Counted from the stretch's first letter, positions 19,784-29,098 are shown. The stretch is 64,000 bases of DNA from Paracoccaceae bacterium (GCA_016778765.1 JADHOV010000008.1:1-64000), one strand, 5' to 3'. The notes: a model not told the origin generated them from the letters alone. Translations and numbers: made by a program.

Positions 19784-20983
19784 TTACACATTACACGCTG
19801 CTTGAGCAGCTGCCAAGGCCTGTCGCAGATCATCAATCAGATCCTCACTATCTTCCAAACCAATGCTGATCCGGATTAACCCATCGCTGATACCCAAATG
19901 CCGTTTCTGCTCGGCCGGTAGGCGATGATGCGTCGTGGTGGCAGGATGCGTCGCGATGGATTTTGCATCCCCGAGATTATTTGAAATCAAAATAATTTGC
20001 AGCGCGTTCAAAAAGGCAAACGCCGCCCTCTGGCCACCCTTTAATTCAACCGAGATCAGCGTACCGCCTGTGCCAAGTTGCGCTTGCGCCAACTCATATT
20101 GTGCATGCGCAGGATGCCCGGGATAGATCAACTGCGTTAAGGCTGAATGCCCCGATAGATCTTGGGCGATCAGAGCCGCAGTTTCGGCTTGCGCCCGAAC
20201 CCGCAATTCAATTGTTTCCAATCCTTTTAGCATCACCCAAGCCGTGAACGGGCTCATCGCACCGCCCGTATGTTTCATATAGGGCTCTATCGTGCCTGAA
20301 ATGAACTCAGCATTTGATAAAATCACGCCGCCAAGCATGCGCCCCTGCCCATCAATATGCTTGGTGGCTGAATAAATAACCACATCCGCCCCCTGCTCCA
20401 AAGCCCGCGAAAAAACCGGCGTTGAAAACACATTATCCACCATCACCAACGCGCCATTCGCACGCGCGATTTGCGCTACCTTTGACAGATCAATCACTTC
20501 CAAAGTCGGGTTTGAAATTGACTCAAAAAACACCAATCTCGTATCCGCGCGCACCGCCTGCACCCATTGCTTTAAATCGGTTCCGTCAACAAAAGTGACC
20601 TCAACACCGTTGCGAGGTAGGATTTCTTCCAAAATATAAAGGCAAGAGCCGAAAAGCGCGCGCGCTGCCACAACATGATCGCCCGCCTTTACCGCGGCCA
20701 GTAGTGCGCCGCTGACCGCAGCCATACCAGAGGCAGTGGCAAAGGCCGCCTCGGCCCCTTCCAACGCAGCCATACGCTCTTGAAACATCGCCACAGTCGG
20801 GTTGCCATAGCGCGCATAAATAAAATGACCCTCATCATCCCCATCGAAGCGTTCTTGAGCTTGCTCGGCGCTGTCATAAACGTAGCTTTGAGTTAAATAA
20901 ATCGCTTCGCTGACCTCGTTGAACTGGCTGCGCCGATGGCCCGCATGCACCATTTTGGTGCGGCTTTTTAAACTCTTTTTCAT
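19784..20983 (-). CDS. metZ: O-succinylhomoserine sulfhydrylase
   Basis: PLP enzyme of the Cys/Met metabolism (cystathionine gamma-synthase) fold that makes homocysteine directly from an O-acylhomoserine and sulfide. It is 399 residues starting MKKSLKSRTKMVHAG, with GGAG 8-11 bases upstream. Signatures are IYLTQSYVYDSAEQA, RYGNPTV, the PLP phosphate-binding ATASGMAAV, and the Schiff-base lysine in YSATKHIDGQGR. The frame stays open 115 codons upstream, but that DNA holds the SAM-II riboswitch, so I chose the internal start. MetZ versus MetY is decided by family resemblance and the riboswitch. Confidence 0.93.
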   Translation of the reverse strand: MKKSLKSRTKMVHAGHRRSQFNEVSEAIYLTQSYVYDSAEQAQERFDGDDEGHFIYARYGNPTVAMFQERMAALEGAEAAFATASGMAAVSGALLAAVKAGDHVVAARALFGSCLYILEEILPRNGVEVTFVDGTDLKQWVQAVRADTRLVFFESISNPTLEVIDLSKVAQIARANGALVMVDNVFSTPVFSRALEQGADVVIYSATKHIDGQGRMLGGVILSNAEFISGTIEPYMKHTGGAMSPFTAWVMLKGLETIELRVRAQAETAALIAQDLSGHSALTQLIYPGHPAHAQYELAQAQLGTGGTLISVELKGGQRAAFAFLNALQIILISNNLGDAKSIATHPATTTHHRLPAEQKRHLGISDGLIRISIGLEDSEDLIDDLRQALAAAQAACNV

Positions 20984-21011
20984 TACAAACTCCTGCCACA
21001 TACGCGGCGTC

Positions 21012-21045
21012 AAAACCCCTATCAAACGCAGCCAAGCGAAAGGGG
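21012..21045 (-). terminator. possible attenuator hairpin downstream of the SAM-II aptamer
   Basis: On the minus strand CCCCT (21045-21041) can pair with AGGGG (21020-21016), with an inner CGC/GCG pair of arms, followed by TTTTG. It lies between the aptamer and the metZ start. The stem is short and interrupted, so control at translation initiation is equally possible. Confidence 0.3.
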
Positions 21046-21056
21046 GGCTTTCTCCT

Positions 21057-21113
21057 GACCTTTTAGCGGAATATGTTTTATGTGGCCCGCAATCTGGACT
21101 CAAATCACCACAT
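21057..21113 (-). ncRNA. SAM-II riboswitch aptamer (metA/metZ type)
   Basis: Reading the minus strand from 21113, the pieces of the SAM-II consensus appear in order: a stem arm ATGTGG, then TGATTTGAG, ATTGCGGG, the second arm CCACAT running into ATAAAAC, and finally GCTAAAAGG (21067-21059). The TGATTT / ATTGC / ATAAA / GCTAAAA series with these spacings is diagnostic of the compact H-type pseudoknot that binds S-adenosylmethionine. It precedes metZ by about 75 bases, its standard location in Alphaproteobacteria; SAM would lower metZ expression. Confidence 0.87.
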
Positions 21114-21363
21114 GCGCGTGGGTACCCCAGCGCTTTAATTGGGTCAAGCATATGAAACGAATTCAGCAAGCTTTGCCCCGAAGCCCTGCGCGTATGCAGC
21201 CATGCTATGCCTGAAAAGCCAAATACGCATGTCGCGGATCTTCTATGCGCAGCATGCGGCATCCCAATAAAGCGCGTTGCTTTGAAAATCCGCACCTCAA
21301 AAGCGTTTATGCTTGCGGTGAAGAACAAACCTTTATTATACCAACACTTTTAAGGAGTATATT
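21114..21363. other. spacer between metZ riboswitch and GST gene
   Basis: With the riboswitch this gives a 380-base gap between divergent metZ and the GST gene. It must hold both promoters. The only firm element is AAGGAG (about 21351-21356) before the GTG of the GST gene. The frame open through this region on the minus strand has no recognisable protein content. Confidence 0.5.
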
Positions 21364-22071
21364 GTGACAAAGCCCATTGATCTGTACTATTGGCCTACCC
21401 CAAACGGTTGGAAAATCTCGATTGCTTTAGAAGAAATGGGATTGCCGTATAAGGTCCATCTTATTGATATCAATGCAGGGGCACAGTTTGACGCGGCGTT
21501 TTTGAGACTCTCACCAAATGGTAGAATGCCCGCGATTGTCGATCCTGACGGGCCAGATAGAGCCCCGATTTCGCTGTTTGAGTCGGGTGCAATCCTGCAA
21601 TATCTGGCCAGAAAAACCGGGCTGTTTTACGGCGAAACCGAGCGCCAACGCATCGCGGTAGATCAATGGCTGATGTGGCAAATGGGCGGCGTTGGGCCAA
21701 TGGCGGGCCAAGCCCATCATTTTCTAAGATACGCGCCAGCCATGGATCCCCCCCAAATCCTACCCTATGCGCAAAATCGCTATCGGGCCGAAACCAAACG
21801 GCTTTACACCCTGCTTGATAAGCAGCTTGCAGAAGCCGAATTCGTGGCCGGAGATTTCTTTTCCATCGCGGATATGGCGATTTGGTCTTGGGCCTCGCTT
21901 TGGCGGCGCCAAGAGCAAACTCTTGATGACAAGCCCAATTTCAGCCGATGGCTTGAGACTGTGAAGCAGCGACCCGGCGTTCAAGCGGGGCGGGCTTTAG
22001 AAGCCGCGCGCCGCACAACGCAATTGGAAGAAGACCGAGAGGCCCAAAAGCTCTTATTCCGTCAAACCTAG
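21364..22071 (+). CDS. glutathione S-transferase family protein (YfcG/YghU-like)
   Basis: A 235-residue cytosolic GST: thioredoxin-like N-terminal domain (about 1-85, WPTPNGWKISIALEEMGLPY and the glutathione-binding LFESGAIL) and helical C-terminal domain (about 95-215). The TPNGWK segment is typical of the bacterial Nu-class YfcG/YghU enzymes, which reduce disulfides rather than conjugate xenobiotics. The start codon is GTG with a good AAGGAG 7 bases upstream. Transcribed alone, divergent from metZ. Confidence 0.9.
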   Translation: MTKPIDLYYWPTPNGWKISIALEEMGLPYKVHLIDINAGAQFDAAFLRLSPNGRMPAIVDPDGPDRAPISLFESGAILQYLARKTGLFYGETERQRIAVDQWLMWQMGGVGPMAGQAHHFLRYAPAMDPPQILPYAQNRYRAETKRLYTLLDKQLAEAEFVAGDFFSIADMAIWSWASLWRRQEQTLDDKPNFSRWLETVKQRPGVQAGRALEAARRTTQLEEDREAQKLLFRQT

Positions 22072-22115
22072 CCTGGTTTTGCCATCCGATGGCAACGCCC
22101 GATATATCGGCGTGC

Positions 22116-22715
22116 TTAAAGCCCGTCCATCCGGCCATATTTCTTTAGGATTGGATATTGCAGAATCATGAAAATAAATACGGCCGATGTCAGTCCGAAG
22201 GTTTTGAAGTAAACCCATGTTTCGCTGGATTGTGTGCGCCAAATAATTTCGTTCAAAGCGGCCAGGGCAAAGAAAAAAATCGCCAATCTGCGGCTGATAA
22301 GCTGCCAGCCAATATCCTCCATTGGGATCCGCTCGCCCAGCAACGCCTTCAAATAGCCTTTTCCCCGCATCTGCCCATAGGTGATTGCCGCGCCAAACAG
22401 CACGTAAATCAAAGTCGGCTTCATTTTAAAGAACCGTTCATCATTCAACAGCACCGTCAACGCCCCGAAGAAAATCACCAAGACAAGCGTCAAAACCTGC
22501 ACTTTGGAGAGATGCCCATTGACCAACCAGCCGATAAAGGTAGAGGCGATCATCAAAGGCACAAAAATCGCAGTGGCTTGAATTAAGCTAGAATATTCAA
22601 CCCCACCAATCACCATCACTTCGCCCTTGCGCCAAATGAACACGGCAAAGAAAATGATCACCGGCCCAATTTCAAGCAAGGATGACAAAAGAGGTGAATT
22701 GTTTTTCTCCGACAT
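22116..22715 (-). CDS. ispZ: inner membrane-spanning protein YciB / septation protein A
   Basis: A 199-residue integral membrane protein of the YciB/IspZ family with five to six hydrophobic segments; family landmarks are GPVIIFFAVFIW, FVPLMIASTFIGWLVNG and the conserved NDERFFKMKPTLIY. It affects cell envelope synthesis and septation, mechanism unclear. The start MSEKNNSPLL is backed by GGAG seven bases upstream; ten more open codons precede it. Its link to ftsY, with a DMT gene between, is common in Alphaproteobacteria. Confidence 0.9.
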   Translation of the reverse strand: MSEKNNSPLLSSLLEIGPVIIFFAVFIWRKGEVMVIGGVEYSSLIQATAIFVPLMIASTFIGWLVNGHLSKVQVLTLVLVIFFGALTVLLNDERFFKMKPTLIYVLFGAAITYGQMRGKGYLKALLGERIPMEDIGWQLISRRLAIFFFALAALNEIIWRTQSSETWVYFKTFGLTSAVFIFMILQYPILKKYGRMDGL

Positions 22716-22725
22716 AGCGGAACTC

Positions 22726-23628
22726 CTATCCTGCAACTTCCACAATTACGGCCCCAGCGGCGATTGACAAAATCAACGCAACGCGCCTTGGGCCCACTGC
22801 TTCTTTCAGAAAATACCACCCGATCAAAGCCGCAAACACCGTTGACGTTTCCCGCAATATCGCGGCTTCTCCAACTTTGTCCAGACGTGTCGCCAACATA
22901 ATCGACCCAAAGCTAAAAAACGCCACCCAAGCCCCGATCATGCCGCGCAAAAACAAAGGCAATAGATCTGGTCGATTGTGCATCTTACGCCATCGCAAAT
23001 AAGCAAAGGGCGGCATCGACAGACCATCCAAAACAAAAAACCATATTAAGAAAACAAAGGGATCTTGCGCCGCGCGAATGCCATAGGCATCATAGGTGGT
23101 GTAAAGCGCAACAAATAACCCAGTCACCAGCGCAAAGCCCAAAGCGGCGCGCAAGGTCGCTCGATCTTCGATCAGATAAACCGCGTTATAAAGCGCCAAG
23201 CCAAATAGCCCCAACACCAAAACCGCCACCCCTACCCATTGTAGTGTCGTGAAGGTTTCACCAAAAATCAAATAAGCCCCCAAAACCGTAAACACCGGGC
23301 CGGTGCCGCGCACCACAGGGTAAACCACCGTGTAAGCCCCGCGGCTATAGGCTGCCGCCTGCATCAACTTATAGATCAAATGAATGATCACCATTCCTGC
23401 AAATATTGGCCAGAGCCCTGGCTCTGGCCAAGGCAACACGAAGACGGCAATCGGCGTTGCCATCATAAAATAGCAAATATCAATCGCACCGCGTGACAGC
23501 CAGGGATCGTGTTGACCTTTTTGCAAAGCGCCGAAAAGCGCGTGCAAAAACGCTGCTGATAGAGCCAAAACCATCGCAAGCTGGTGGCCTATTTCCGTCC
23601 CCTCAACCGTCAGAATCCAAGCGCTCAC
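22726..23628 (-). CDS. DMT superfamily (EamA) transporter
   Basis: A 300-residue membrane protein with ten predicted hydrophobic segments and two EamA-like halves (the second ending ALIGWYFLKEAVGPRRVAL). Substrate unknown. The likely start is GTG at 23628 with GAGG upstream. It lies between ftsY and ispZ on the same strand, 10 bases from ispZ, so it is probably part of that unit. Confidence 0.85.
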   Translation of the reverse strand: MSAWILTVEGTEIGHQLAMVLALSAAFLHALFGALQKGQHDPWLSRGAIDICYFMMATPIAVFVLPWPEPGLWPIFAGMVIIHLIYKLMQAAAYSRGAYTVVYPVVRGTGPVFTVLGAYLIFGETFTTLQWVGVAVLVLGLFGLALYNAVYLIEDRATLRAALGFALVTGLFVALYTTYDAYGIRAAQDPFVFLIWFFVLDGLSMPPFAYLRWRKMHNRPDLLPLFLRGMIGAWVAFFSFGSIMLATRLDKVGEAAILRETSTVFAALIGWYFLKEAVGPRRVALILSIAAGAVIVEVAG

Positions 23629-23703
23629 TGTGATAACCTCAACGTTTGTAGCCGGCGCAGCGGCGCCCTAACCCCAAATCGCCAGCGGCGGGCAATCTAT
23701 CGC

Positions 23704-25245
23704 TCAAGACAGGTCTGCCCCAGTAAGGGCGCTGGCAAATTCTGCCGGATCAAAAGGTGCTAGATCATCAATCTGTTCCCCAACGCCGATCGCGTGAATG
23801 GGCAAGCCGAATTTATCCGCCAAGGCCACCAACACACCGCCTTTTGCGGTTCCATCCAGCTTGGTCATCACCAAACCAGAGACATCCGATATGGATTTGA
23901 AGATTTCCACCTGGCTCAGCGCGTTTTGACCAGTTGTCGCATCCAACACCAACAGGGTGTTATGCGGTGCTTCTGGATCTTTTTTGCGGATCACGCGCAC
24001 AATTTTTGCCAATTCCTCCATCAAATCTGCGCGATTTTGCAACCGTCCGGCGGTATCAATCAGCAGCAAATCAGCGCCATCGGCCTGCGCCTGCGTCATC
24101 GCGTCAAAGGCCAAACTGGCCGGATCAGAGCCTTCTGGGGCCGTGAGCACCGGAACACCAGCCCGCTCACCCCAAATCTGCAATTGTTCCACTGCGGCAG
24201 CGCGAAACGTATCTCCCGCAGCAATCACCACGGATTTGCCCGCCGCTTTGAACTGGCTGGCCAATTTTCCAATCGTGGTGGTTTTGCCCGAGCCATTGAC
24301 GCCGACCACCAATACCACCTGCGGGGTTTGTGAATACAGCGGCATAGGCCGCGCGACGGGATCCATAATGCGCGTGATCTCATCCGCCAACATAGATTTC
24401 AGCTCAGCCACCGAAAGCCTTTTGCCAAATTGACCCTCTGCAATATTGCCCGTCACCCGCAAAGCCGTATCCACGCCCATATCCGAGGTGATCAGCAATT
24501 CTTCAAGCTGCTCGAGCATCTCATCATCCAGCTTGCGTTTTAAAACGCCCACCGATTGCACCCGCCCCATTAAACGTCCAAAAAACCCTGGTGTCGATTG
24601 GTTGTGCCCGCTTTGCCCCGCATCTGCAGATTTAGATACAGCGCCTTCTTCCGGCGCGGTTTTGCTTGAAGGGGGCTGCGCGGCTTGGCCGGAGGCAGCT
24701 TGGTTAACAGCGGCTTCTATTTCTATTTCATCCGCCGCAGGCGCTGCGGCGATGCGATCTGCATTGATGCCCAGATCCGTCTCTGTTGTGCCCATTATTT
24801 GAGCCTGTTCCTCTGTCATTTCTTCTGCCGTAGGATCGACCGGCGGCGGCATCGCGCCGCGTGCAGAGGCTTGGGCTGATGTTGGGGGGGGAGTGGTCTT
24901 CGAACTCTCAACTTGTTGCGCAGGGGCGCTGTCGCTCAAGGGCGCATCAACCGCCTCTGCAGGCTTGGCTCGCGGTGTCAAAGAGGGCGCAGATATCTGC
25001 TGATCGGTCTGCGCTGTGAAATGGTCATCTAAAGGCTTTTTTCCGCCTGGGCTTGGATCGGCTTCATCGTTTGACGCTCTTTGTTGTTCTGTATCCACCA
25101 GAACAGAGGAATCGGCGCTTGTTTGCGGGTTTTCCGCAATATCCTGCTCAAGGCTTCCACCATCGGCCACAATTGAGTCCAAGCCGTCTTCCAGCTTTGA
25201 GGATGATCGAAACAAACGATCTTTAAGCTTTTTAAAAAATGCCAT
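23704..25245 (-). CDS. ftsY: signal recognition particle receptor FtsY
   Basis: GTPase that docks SRP-ribosome complexes at the membrane. The 513-residue protein has an acidic, Ala/Pro/Gln-rich N-terminal A domain (about 1-200, low complexity, membrane-association role), then the NG domain: four-helix N part (about 210-290) and G domain with P-loop GVNGSGKTTTIGKLA, DTFRAAAVEQL, DTAGRLQ and TKLDGTAKGG. The long A domain is within the range seen for this group. First gene of the ftsY - DMT - ispZ run. Confidence 0.96.
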   Translation of the reverse strand: MAFFKKLKDRLFRSSSKLEDGLDSIVADGGSLEQDIAENPQTSADSSVLVDTEQQRASNDEADPSPGGKKPLDDHFTAQTDQQISAPSLTPRAKPAEAVDAPLSDSAPAQQVESSKTTPPPTSAQASARGAMPPPVDPTAEEMTEEQAQIMGTTETDLGINADRIAAAPAADEIEIEAAVNQAASGQAAQPPSSKTAPEEGAVSKSADAGQSGHNQSTPGFFGRLMGRVQSVGVLKRKLDDEMLEQLEELLITSDMGVDTALRVTGNIAEGQFGKRLSVAELKSMLADEITRIMDPVARPMPLYSQTPQVVLVVGVNGSGKTTTIGKLASQFKAAGKSVVIAAGDTFRAAAVEQLQIWGERAGVPVLTAPEGSDPASLAFDAMTQAQADGADLLLIDTAGRLQNRADLMEELAKIVRVIRKKDPEAPHNTLLVLDATTGQNALSQVEIFKSISDVSGLVMTKLDGTAKGGVLVALADKFGLPIHAIGVGEQIDDLAPFDPAEFASALTGADLS

Positions 25246-25416
25246 GGCTGCCTCCGCGTCTTCTCCTTCACCTAAGCGACATCAGCGCCAGATGGAAGAG
25301 GGGACAAAGCAGAAGCAGGCTTACGGCTCTTCCTGCCATCACATCACATTGCCCGCTTATCGCCCGCGTTAAGCGATAAATAGCATTTTAAGCGCGCGCC
25401 ATCCGAAAAGAGTTAG

Positions 25417-27102
25417 TTATATCTCGTCCGAAAAATGCTTCATCGTCATCAAAATCGGGTTTGGCGCCGCCTGCCCCAAACCACAAATCGAGGCATCTTG
25501 CATCGCAGTGCACAATTCTCCCAGCAATGGTTGATCCCAGCTCTCAGACTGCATCAGCTTCACAGCCTTTTCGCAGCCAACGCGGCAAGGGGTACATTGG
25601 CCGCAACTCTCATCTTCAAAAAACCGCAGCATATTCAGCGCCGCATCGCGGGCCCGGTCCTGATCTGACAGAACAACAACCGCGGCAGAGCCAATAAAGG
25701 ATCCATACGGCTGCAGCGTATCAAAATCCAGCGGGATATCATTCATTGAAGCGGGCAATAGGCCCGAAGACGGCCCCCCCGGTTGGTAGGCCTTGAATGC
25801 ATGCCCCTGCGCCATCCCGCCGCTCGCCGCGATTATATCGGCAATCGTAGAGCCCGCAGGCAAAAGGTAAACGCCAGGGTTTTGGACCCGCCCTGACACA
25901 GAATATGAGCGCAAACCTGTGCGCCCATTTTTTTCTACGCTGCTAAGAATTTGCGGACCTTCGCGGGCGATCCGGCACACCCAATGCAGGGTTTCCACAT
26001 TATGTACCAGCGTCGGGCGCCCAAAAACGCCAACCTGCGCCACGAAAGGCGGGCGATGGCGGGGCATGCCGCGCTTGCCCTCAATGCTTTCGATCATCGC
26101 GCTTTCCTCGCCGCAGATATAGGCGCCGGCGCCGCGCCGCAGGTTAATATAGCCCGCAGGCACAAGACCCGCCGCTTCAAGCGCTGCAATCTCATCGGCT
26201 AAAATTTTCAACACAGCCGGATACTCATCACGCATGTAAATAAAGGCCTTTTCCGCCTCAACCGCCCATGCCGCCATCAACATACCCTCAAGAAAAAGAT
26301 GCGGCATGCGCTCAAGATAATAGCGGTCTTTAAATGTGCCCGGCTCGCCTTCATCGCCATTCACAGCCAAATAACGCGGGCCTTCATTGGCCCGAACAAA
26401 GCCCCATTTTTTACCCGATGGAAAACCTGCACCACCAAGCCCGCGTAAACCTGAGGCCAGAACCTTATCCTGTAGCGCTTCCCAATCCCCAGATTGGCGA
26501 AGCTCTTGCAACGCCCGATAACCGCCATTTTTTTGATACGCAGACAGGGTTTCATAATCTGGGATTATTGGATGCGTGGCCTGCGCCGCAATCGCCCGTT
26601 CGACGGCGTCAACTGTGGCATGGTCAATGTGATTATGGCCAAGCTCTAGCACGGGGGCGGTATCACAACGCCCCATACAGGGCGCACGCAGCACCCGCAC
26701 TTGGCTTGGATCTAACCCATCCTGCAAAGCTTTTTGTAAATTCGCAGCCCCCGCCAATTCACAGCTCAAACTATCGCAAACTCGAATGGTCAATGCAGGG
26801 GGCGGTGTTTCGCCTTCTTTGACCACGTCAAAATGCGCATAAAAGCTGGCCACTTCGTATATTTCAGCCATCGACAGGCGCAGTTCTTCCGCCAAAGCCC
26901 GCAAATGCGCCGCGGATAAATGCCCATACTCATCTTGGATAAGATGCAAAAACTCGATCAGTAAATCCCGCTTGCGCGGCTGCGCGCCCAGCAGCATTTG
27001 CACCTCTTGCAGCGCTTGATCTTCATATTGGCGGCCCTTGGGCGTATGGCGCCCTTTGCCTTTGCCCGATTTCCAAACGCCTTTACGTTCATCCAATGCC
27101 AT
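25417..27102 (-). CDS. FdsG-FdsB type NADH-dehydrogenase fusion (formate dehydrogenase diaphorase subunit)
   Basis: A 561-residue fusion of a NuoE/FdsG thioredoxin-like [2Fe-2S] domain (about 30-165; ligands in CDSLSC and CMGRC) with a NuoF/FdsB FMN/NADH domain (about 200-520; LRGLGGAGFPSGKKW, GDEGEPGTFKDRYY, GAGAYICGEESAMIESIEG) and the [4Fe-4S] site ESCGQCTPCRVGC plus SICGLG. In soluble NAD-linked formate dehydrogenases this module hands electrons to NAD+. No alpha subunit (FdsA), FdsD or FdhD is next to it here: neighbours are ftsY and xseA. The physiological partner is therefore open. Complex I is unlikely, as no other nuo gene is present. Confidence 0.85.
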   Translation of the reverse strand: MALDERKGVWKSGKGKGRHTPKGRQYEDQALQEVQMLLGAQPRKRDLLIEFLHLIQDEYGHLSAAHLRALAEELRLSMAEIYEVASFYAHFDVVKEGETPPPALTIRVCDSLSCELAGAANLQKALQDGLDPSQVRVLRAPCMGRCDTAPVLELGHNHIDHATVDAVERAIAAQATHPIIPDYETLSAYQKNGGYRALQELRQSGDWEALQDKVLASGLRGLGGAGFPSGKKWGFVRANEGPRYLAVNGDEGEPGTFKDRYYLERMPHLFLEGMLMAAWAVEAEKAFIYMRDEYPAVLKILADEIAALEAAGLVPAGYINLRRGAGAYICGEESAMIESIEGKRGMPRHRPPFVAQVGVFGRPTLVHNVETLHWVCRIAREGPQILSSVEKNGRTGLRSYSVSGRVQNPGVYLLPAGSTIADIIAASGGMAQGHAFKAYQPGGPSSGLLPASMNDIPLDFDTLQPYGSFIGSAAVVVLSDQDRARDAALNMLRFFEDESCGQCTPCRVGCEKAVKLMQSESWDQPLLGELCTAMQDASICGLGQAAPNPILMTMKHFSDEI

Positions 27103-27477
27103 GCGATCTGCTCCTGCGCTTCTCGCGCCACCCTAGCTGTGCTTGGCCGGTTTTATGAAGCCCAAAAACGACATAGCGCTGTGCAGATACGTTCTCAGCT
27201 TAACAATATCCGAGAAAAAGGCGCGGATCGGAAACATTCTACTCTGTGAAAGCGCGGTAAAAACCGCGCTTTGGGCAAATCGCACAGCCATTTCGGACCG
27301 GCGTGTTGCGCTACACCTATCTGCAAAAAAACTATGTATGATAGAAAATAATCTCACCACGCAGCAGAAATTCTTCAACGCAAAAACTGAGCCTTAAAAC
27401 GCAGGAACCGCGCAGAAAGTAATTGTCGCCACGCTCATAGCCACGCGCCAAGAAACAGCCAAACGTCGCTGAAGCCC
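27103..27477. other. 375-base intergenic region between xseA and the Fds-type gene
   Basis: No convincing coding frame on either strand: the two open frames of about 80 codons lack family features or ribosome sites. It contains one perfect hairpin (27249-27272) and must carry the promoter of the Fds-type gene. Nothing else was recognised. Confidence 0.5.
27249..27272. terminator. perfect 10-bp hairpin with AAAA/TTTT loop
   Basis: AAAGCGCGGT (27249-27258) and ACCGCGCTTT (27263-27272) form a perfect stem with a four-base loop. It is about 205 bases past the xseA stop and could end that transcript or a small RNA. Only three T residues belong to the tail on the minus strand, so termination is not certain. 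Confidence 0.5.
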
Positions 27478-29025
27478 CTAGAATAATGAGCCTTGATCGG
27501 AAGATTTAGACGGCGGCCGCGCTGTTTTAACGCGCGGCTCGCCCAACGCAAAACGCCCATCGGCAAATTCAATTTCTAATCCAGAGGCGGCTTTGGCGGC
27601 TTGGCGCGAGGTAATCACTGTATCTTGCGCGCGCACAACCGCATAGCCGCGATGCAACGTTGCCTTATAGCCGAGGGTTTCGCGCAAGCGCTCCAACCCG
27701 TCCAATTGCTGCTTGGACTTTAACAGCACGGCATCGGTTGCATCACTTAACCGGCGCGCCAATTGCGCAAGATCTTTGCGCCCTTGCGCAATGTCACGGC
27801 GCAGCGCGCGTGGATGCAGTTGTTGCGTTTTTTGCGCCAAAATATCTTGCTTGCGTTGCAATCCATGACGCAATGCCGGATCCAAACGATGCTCGCTGGC
27901 GTGCAATTTCAAACCCGCCGTTTTCAGACGTTGCCTCAACCCGTCAAAATTGAGGCGGCCTGCAGTTTCGGAAAGCGCTAAACGCCGGCTTTGCACCAAG
28001 CCGCGCAAAGCGTTGGGCAAACGCTCTGACAAAAAATCCAGCCTTTGCCGAGGATTTTCTAAAATCGTCTCTAATCGCGGTAAGGCCCGCGCCAAATCAG
28101 CCAAACGTTGCCGGTTTCGGCCAAAAGATGTGCTTAAAGCTTGGCTCATCCGCGCGTCCTGAGCGTTCACCCAAGCCGCCAGTTCATGGCGCACAGGCAC
28201 CGCCAGTTCGGCCGCAGCAGTGGGGGTTGGCGCCCGCTTATCTGAGACATAATCAATCAATGTGGTATCGGTTTCATGACCCACAGCCGAGATAAGCGGA
28301 ATGCCTGACGCAGCCGCGGCGCGCGCCACGCTTTCTTCATTAAACCCCCACAGATCTTCCAAAGAGCCGCCACCACGCGCCACAATCAGCAAATCGGGGC
28401 GTGGAATTGCCCCGCCCGCCTCAAGCGCGTTAAAGCCAGCTATGGCGCGGCTGACCTCGCCCGCGCAGCGCTCGCCCTGCACAGCCACCGGCCAAATCAG
28501 CACTTGACGGGGAAAGCGGTCGCGCAATCGATGCAAAATATCGCGGATCACCGCGCCGGAAGGCGATGTCACCACGCCAATCACATCGGGCAAATAGGGC
28601 AAAGGCTTTTTACGCGCGGCATCAAACAAACCTTCCGCCGCCAGCTGGGCTTTGCGCTTTTCCAACATCGCCATCAATGCGCCCATACCGGCCGGCTTAA
28701 GATCTTCTATAATCAATTGATATTTTGACTGGCCAGCAAAAGTGGTCACCCGCCCGGTTGCAACCACTTCCAGCCCTTCTTCGGGGCGCATTGGCAGGCG
28801 CGCGGCAACGCCTTTCCAGACCACCGCCGAAATCACAGATTTTTCATCTTTTAGATCCAGATAGACATGGCCGGATCTCGGATAGGACACGCGTCCAATC
28901 TCACCCTTCAAGCGGATATGCGAAAACTCATCTTCGATCAGCCGTTTAATCGCACCAGAAATTTCCGAAACAGTGAATTCCGGCTGGTTAAAACCAACGA
29001 CCGGATTATCGATTAAATCGGACAT
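27478..29025 (-). CDS. xseA: exodeoxyribonuclease VII large subunit
   Basis: Catalytic subunit of the single-strand-specific exonuclease VII. It is 515 residues: N-terminal OB fold (about 15-110, IRLKGEIGRVSYPRSGHVYLDLKD), catalytic domain (about 125-330, VGVVTSPSGAVIRDI, LIVARGGGSLEDLWGFNEE and SAVGHETD) and the long coiled-coil tail (about 270-450). Family length is normal. Divergent from purD, 73 bases apart; the small subunit xseB is not in the window. Confidence 0.96.
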   Translation of the reverse strand: MSDLIDNPVVGFNQPEFTVSEISGAIKRLIEDEFSHIRLKGEIGRVSYPRSGHVYLDLKDEKSVISAVVWKGVAARLPMRPEEGLEVVATGRVTTFAGQSKYQLIIEDLKPAGMGALMAMLEKRKAQLAAEGLFDAARKKPLPYLPDVIGVVTSPSGAVIRDILHRLRDRFPRQVLIWPVAVQGERCAGEVSRAIAGFNALEAGGAIPRPDLLIVARGGGSLEDLWGFNEESVARAAAASGIPLISAVGHETDTTLIDYVSDKRAPTPTAAAELAVPVRHELAAWVNAQDARMSQALSTSFGRNRQRLADLARALPRLETILENPRQRLDFLSERLPNALRGLVQSRRLALSETAGRLNFDGLRQRLKTAGLKLHASEHRLDPALRHGLQRKQDILAQKTQQLHPRALRRDIAQGRKDLAQLARRLSDATDAVLLKSKQQLDGLERLRETLGYKATLHRGYAVVRAQDTVITSRQAAKAASGLEIEFADGRFALGEPRVKTARPPSKSSDQGSLF

Positions 29026-29098
29026 AAACGCCTCACTTGTGTCTTGCTGACGGCCAGCTTAGAACGCCGTGAAGCAAAGGCCAAGAGGAGCAGGCGCA

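Noticed and set aside
20984-21328. N-terminal extension of MetZ by 115 codons
   Set aside because: The frame is open by chance across the SAM-II riboswitch; homology starts near 20983, which has a proper ribosome site.
25417-27102. NuoE/NuoF of respiratory complex I
   Set aside because: The two are fused, and no other nuo gene is present; the form matches Fds-type diaphorases.
27133-27397. Open frames of 81 and 84 codons on both strands between xseA and the Fds-type gene
   Set aside because: No family features, no ribosome site, and they overlap each other and the hairpin.
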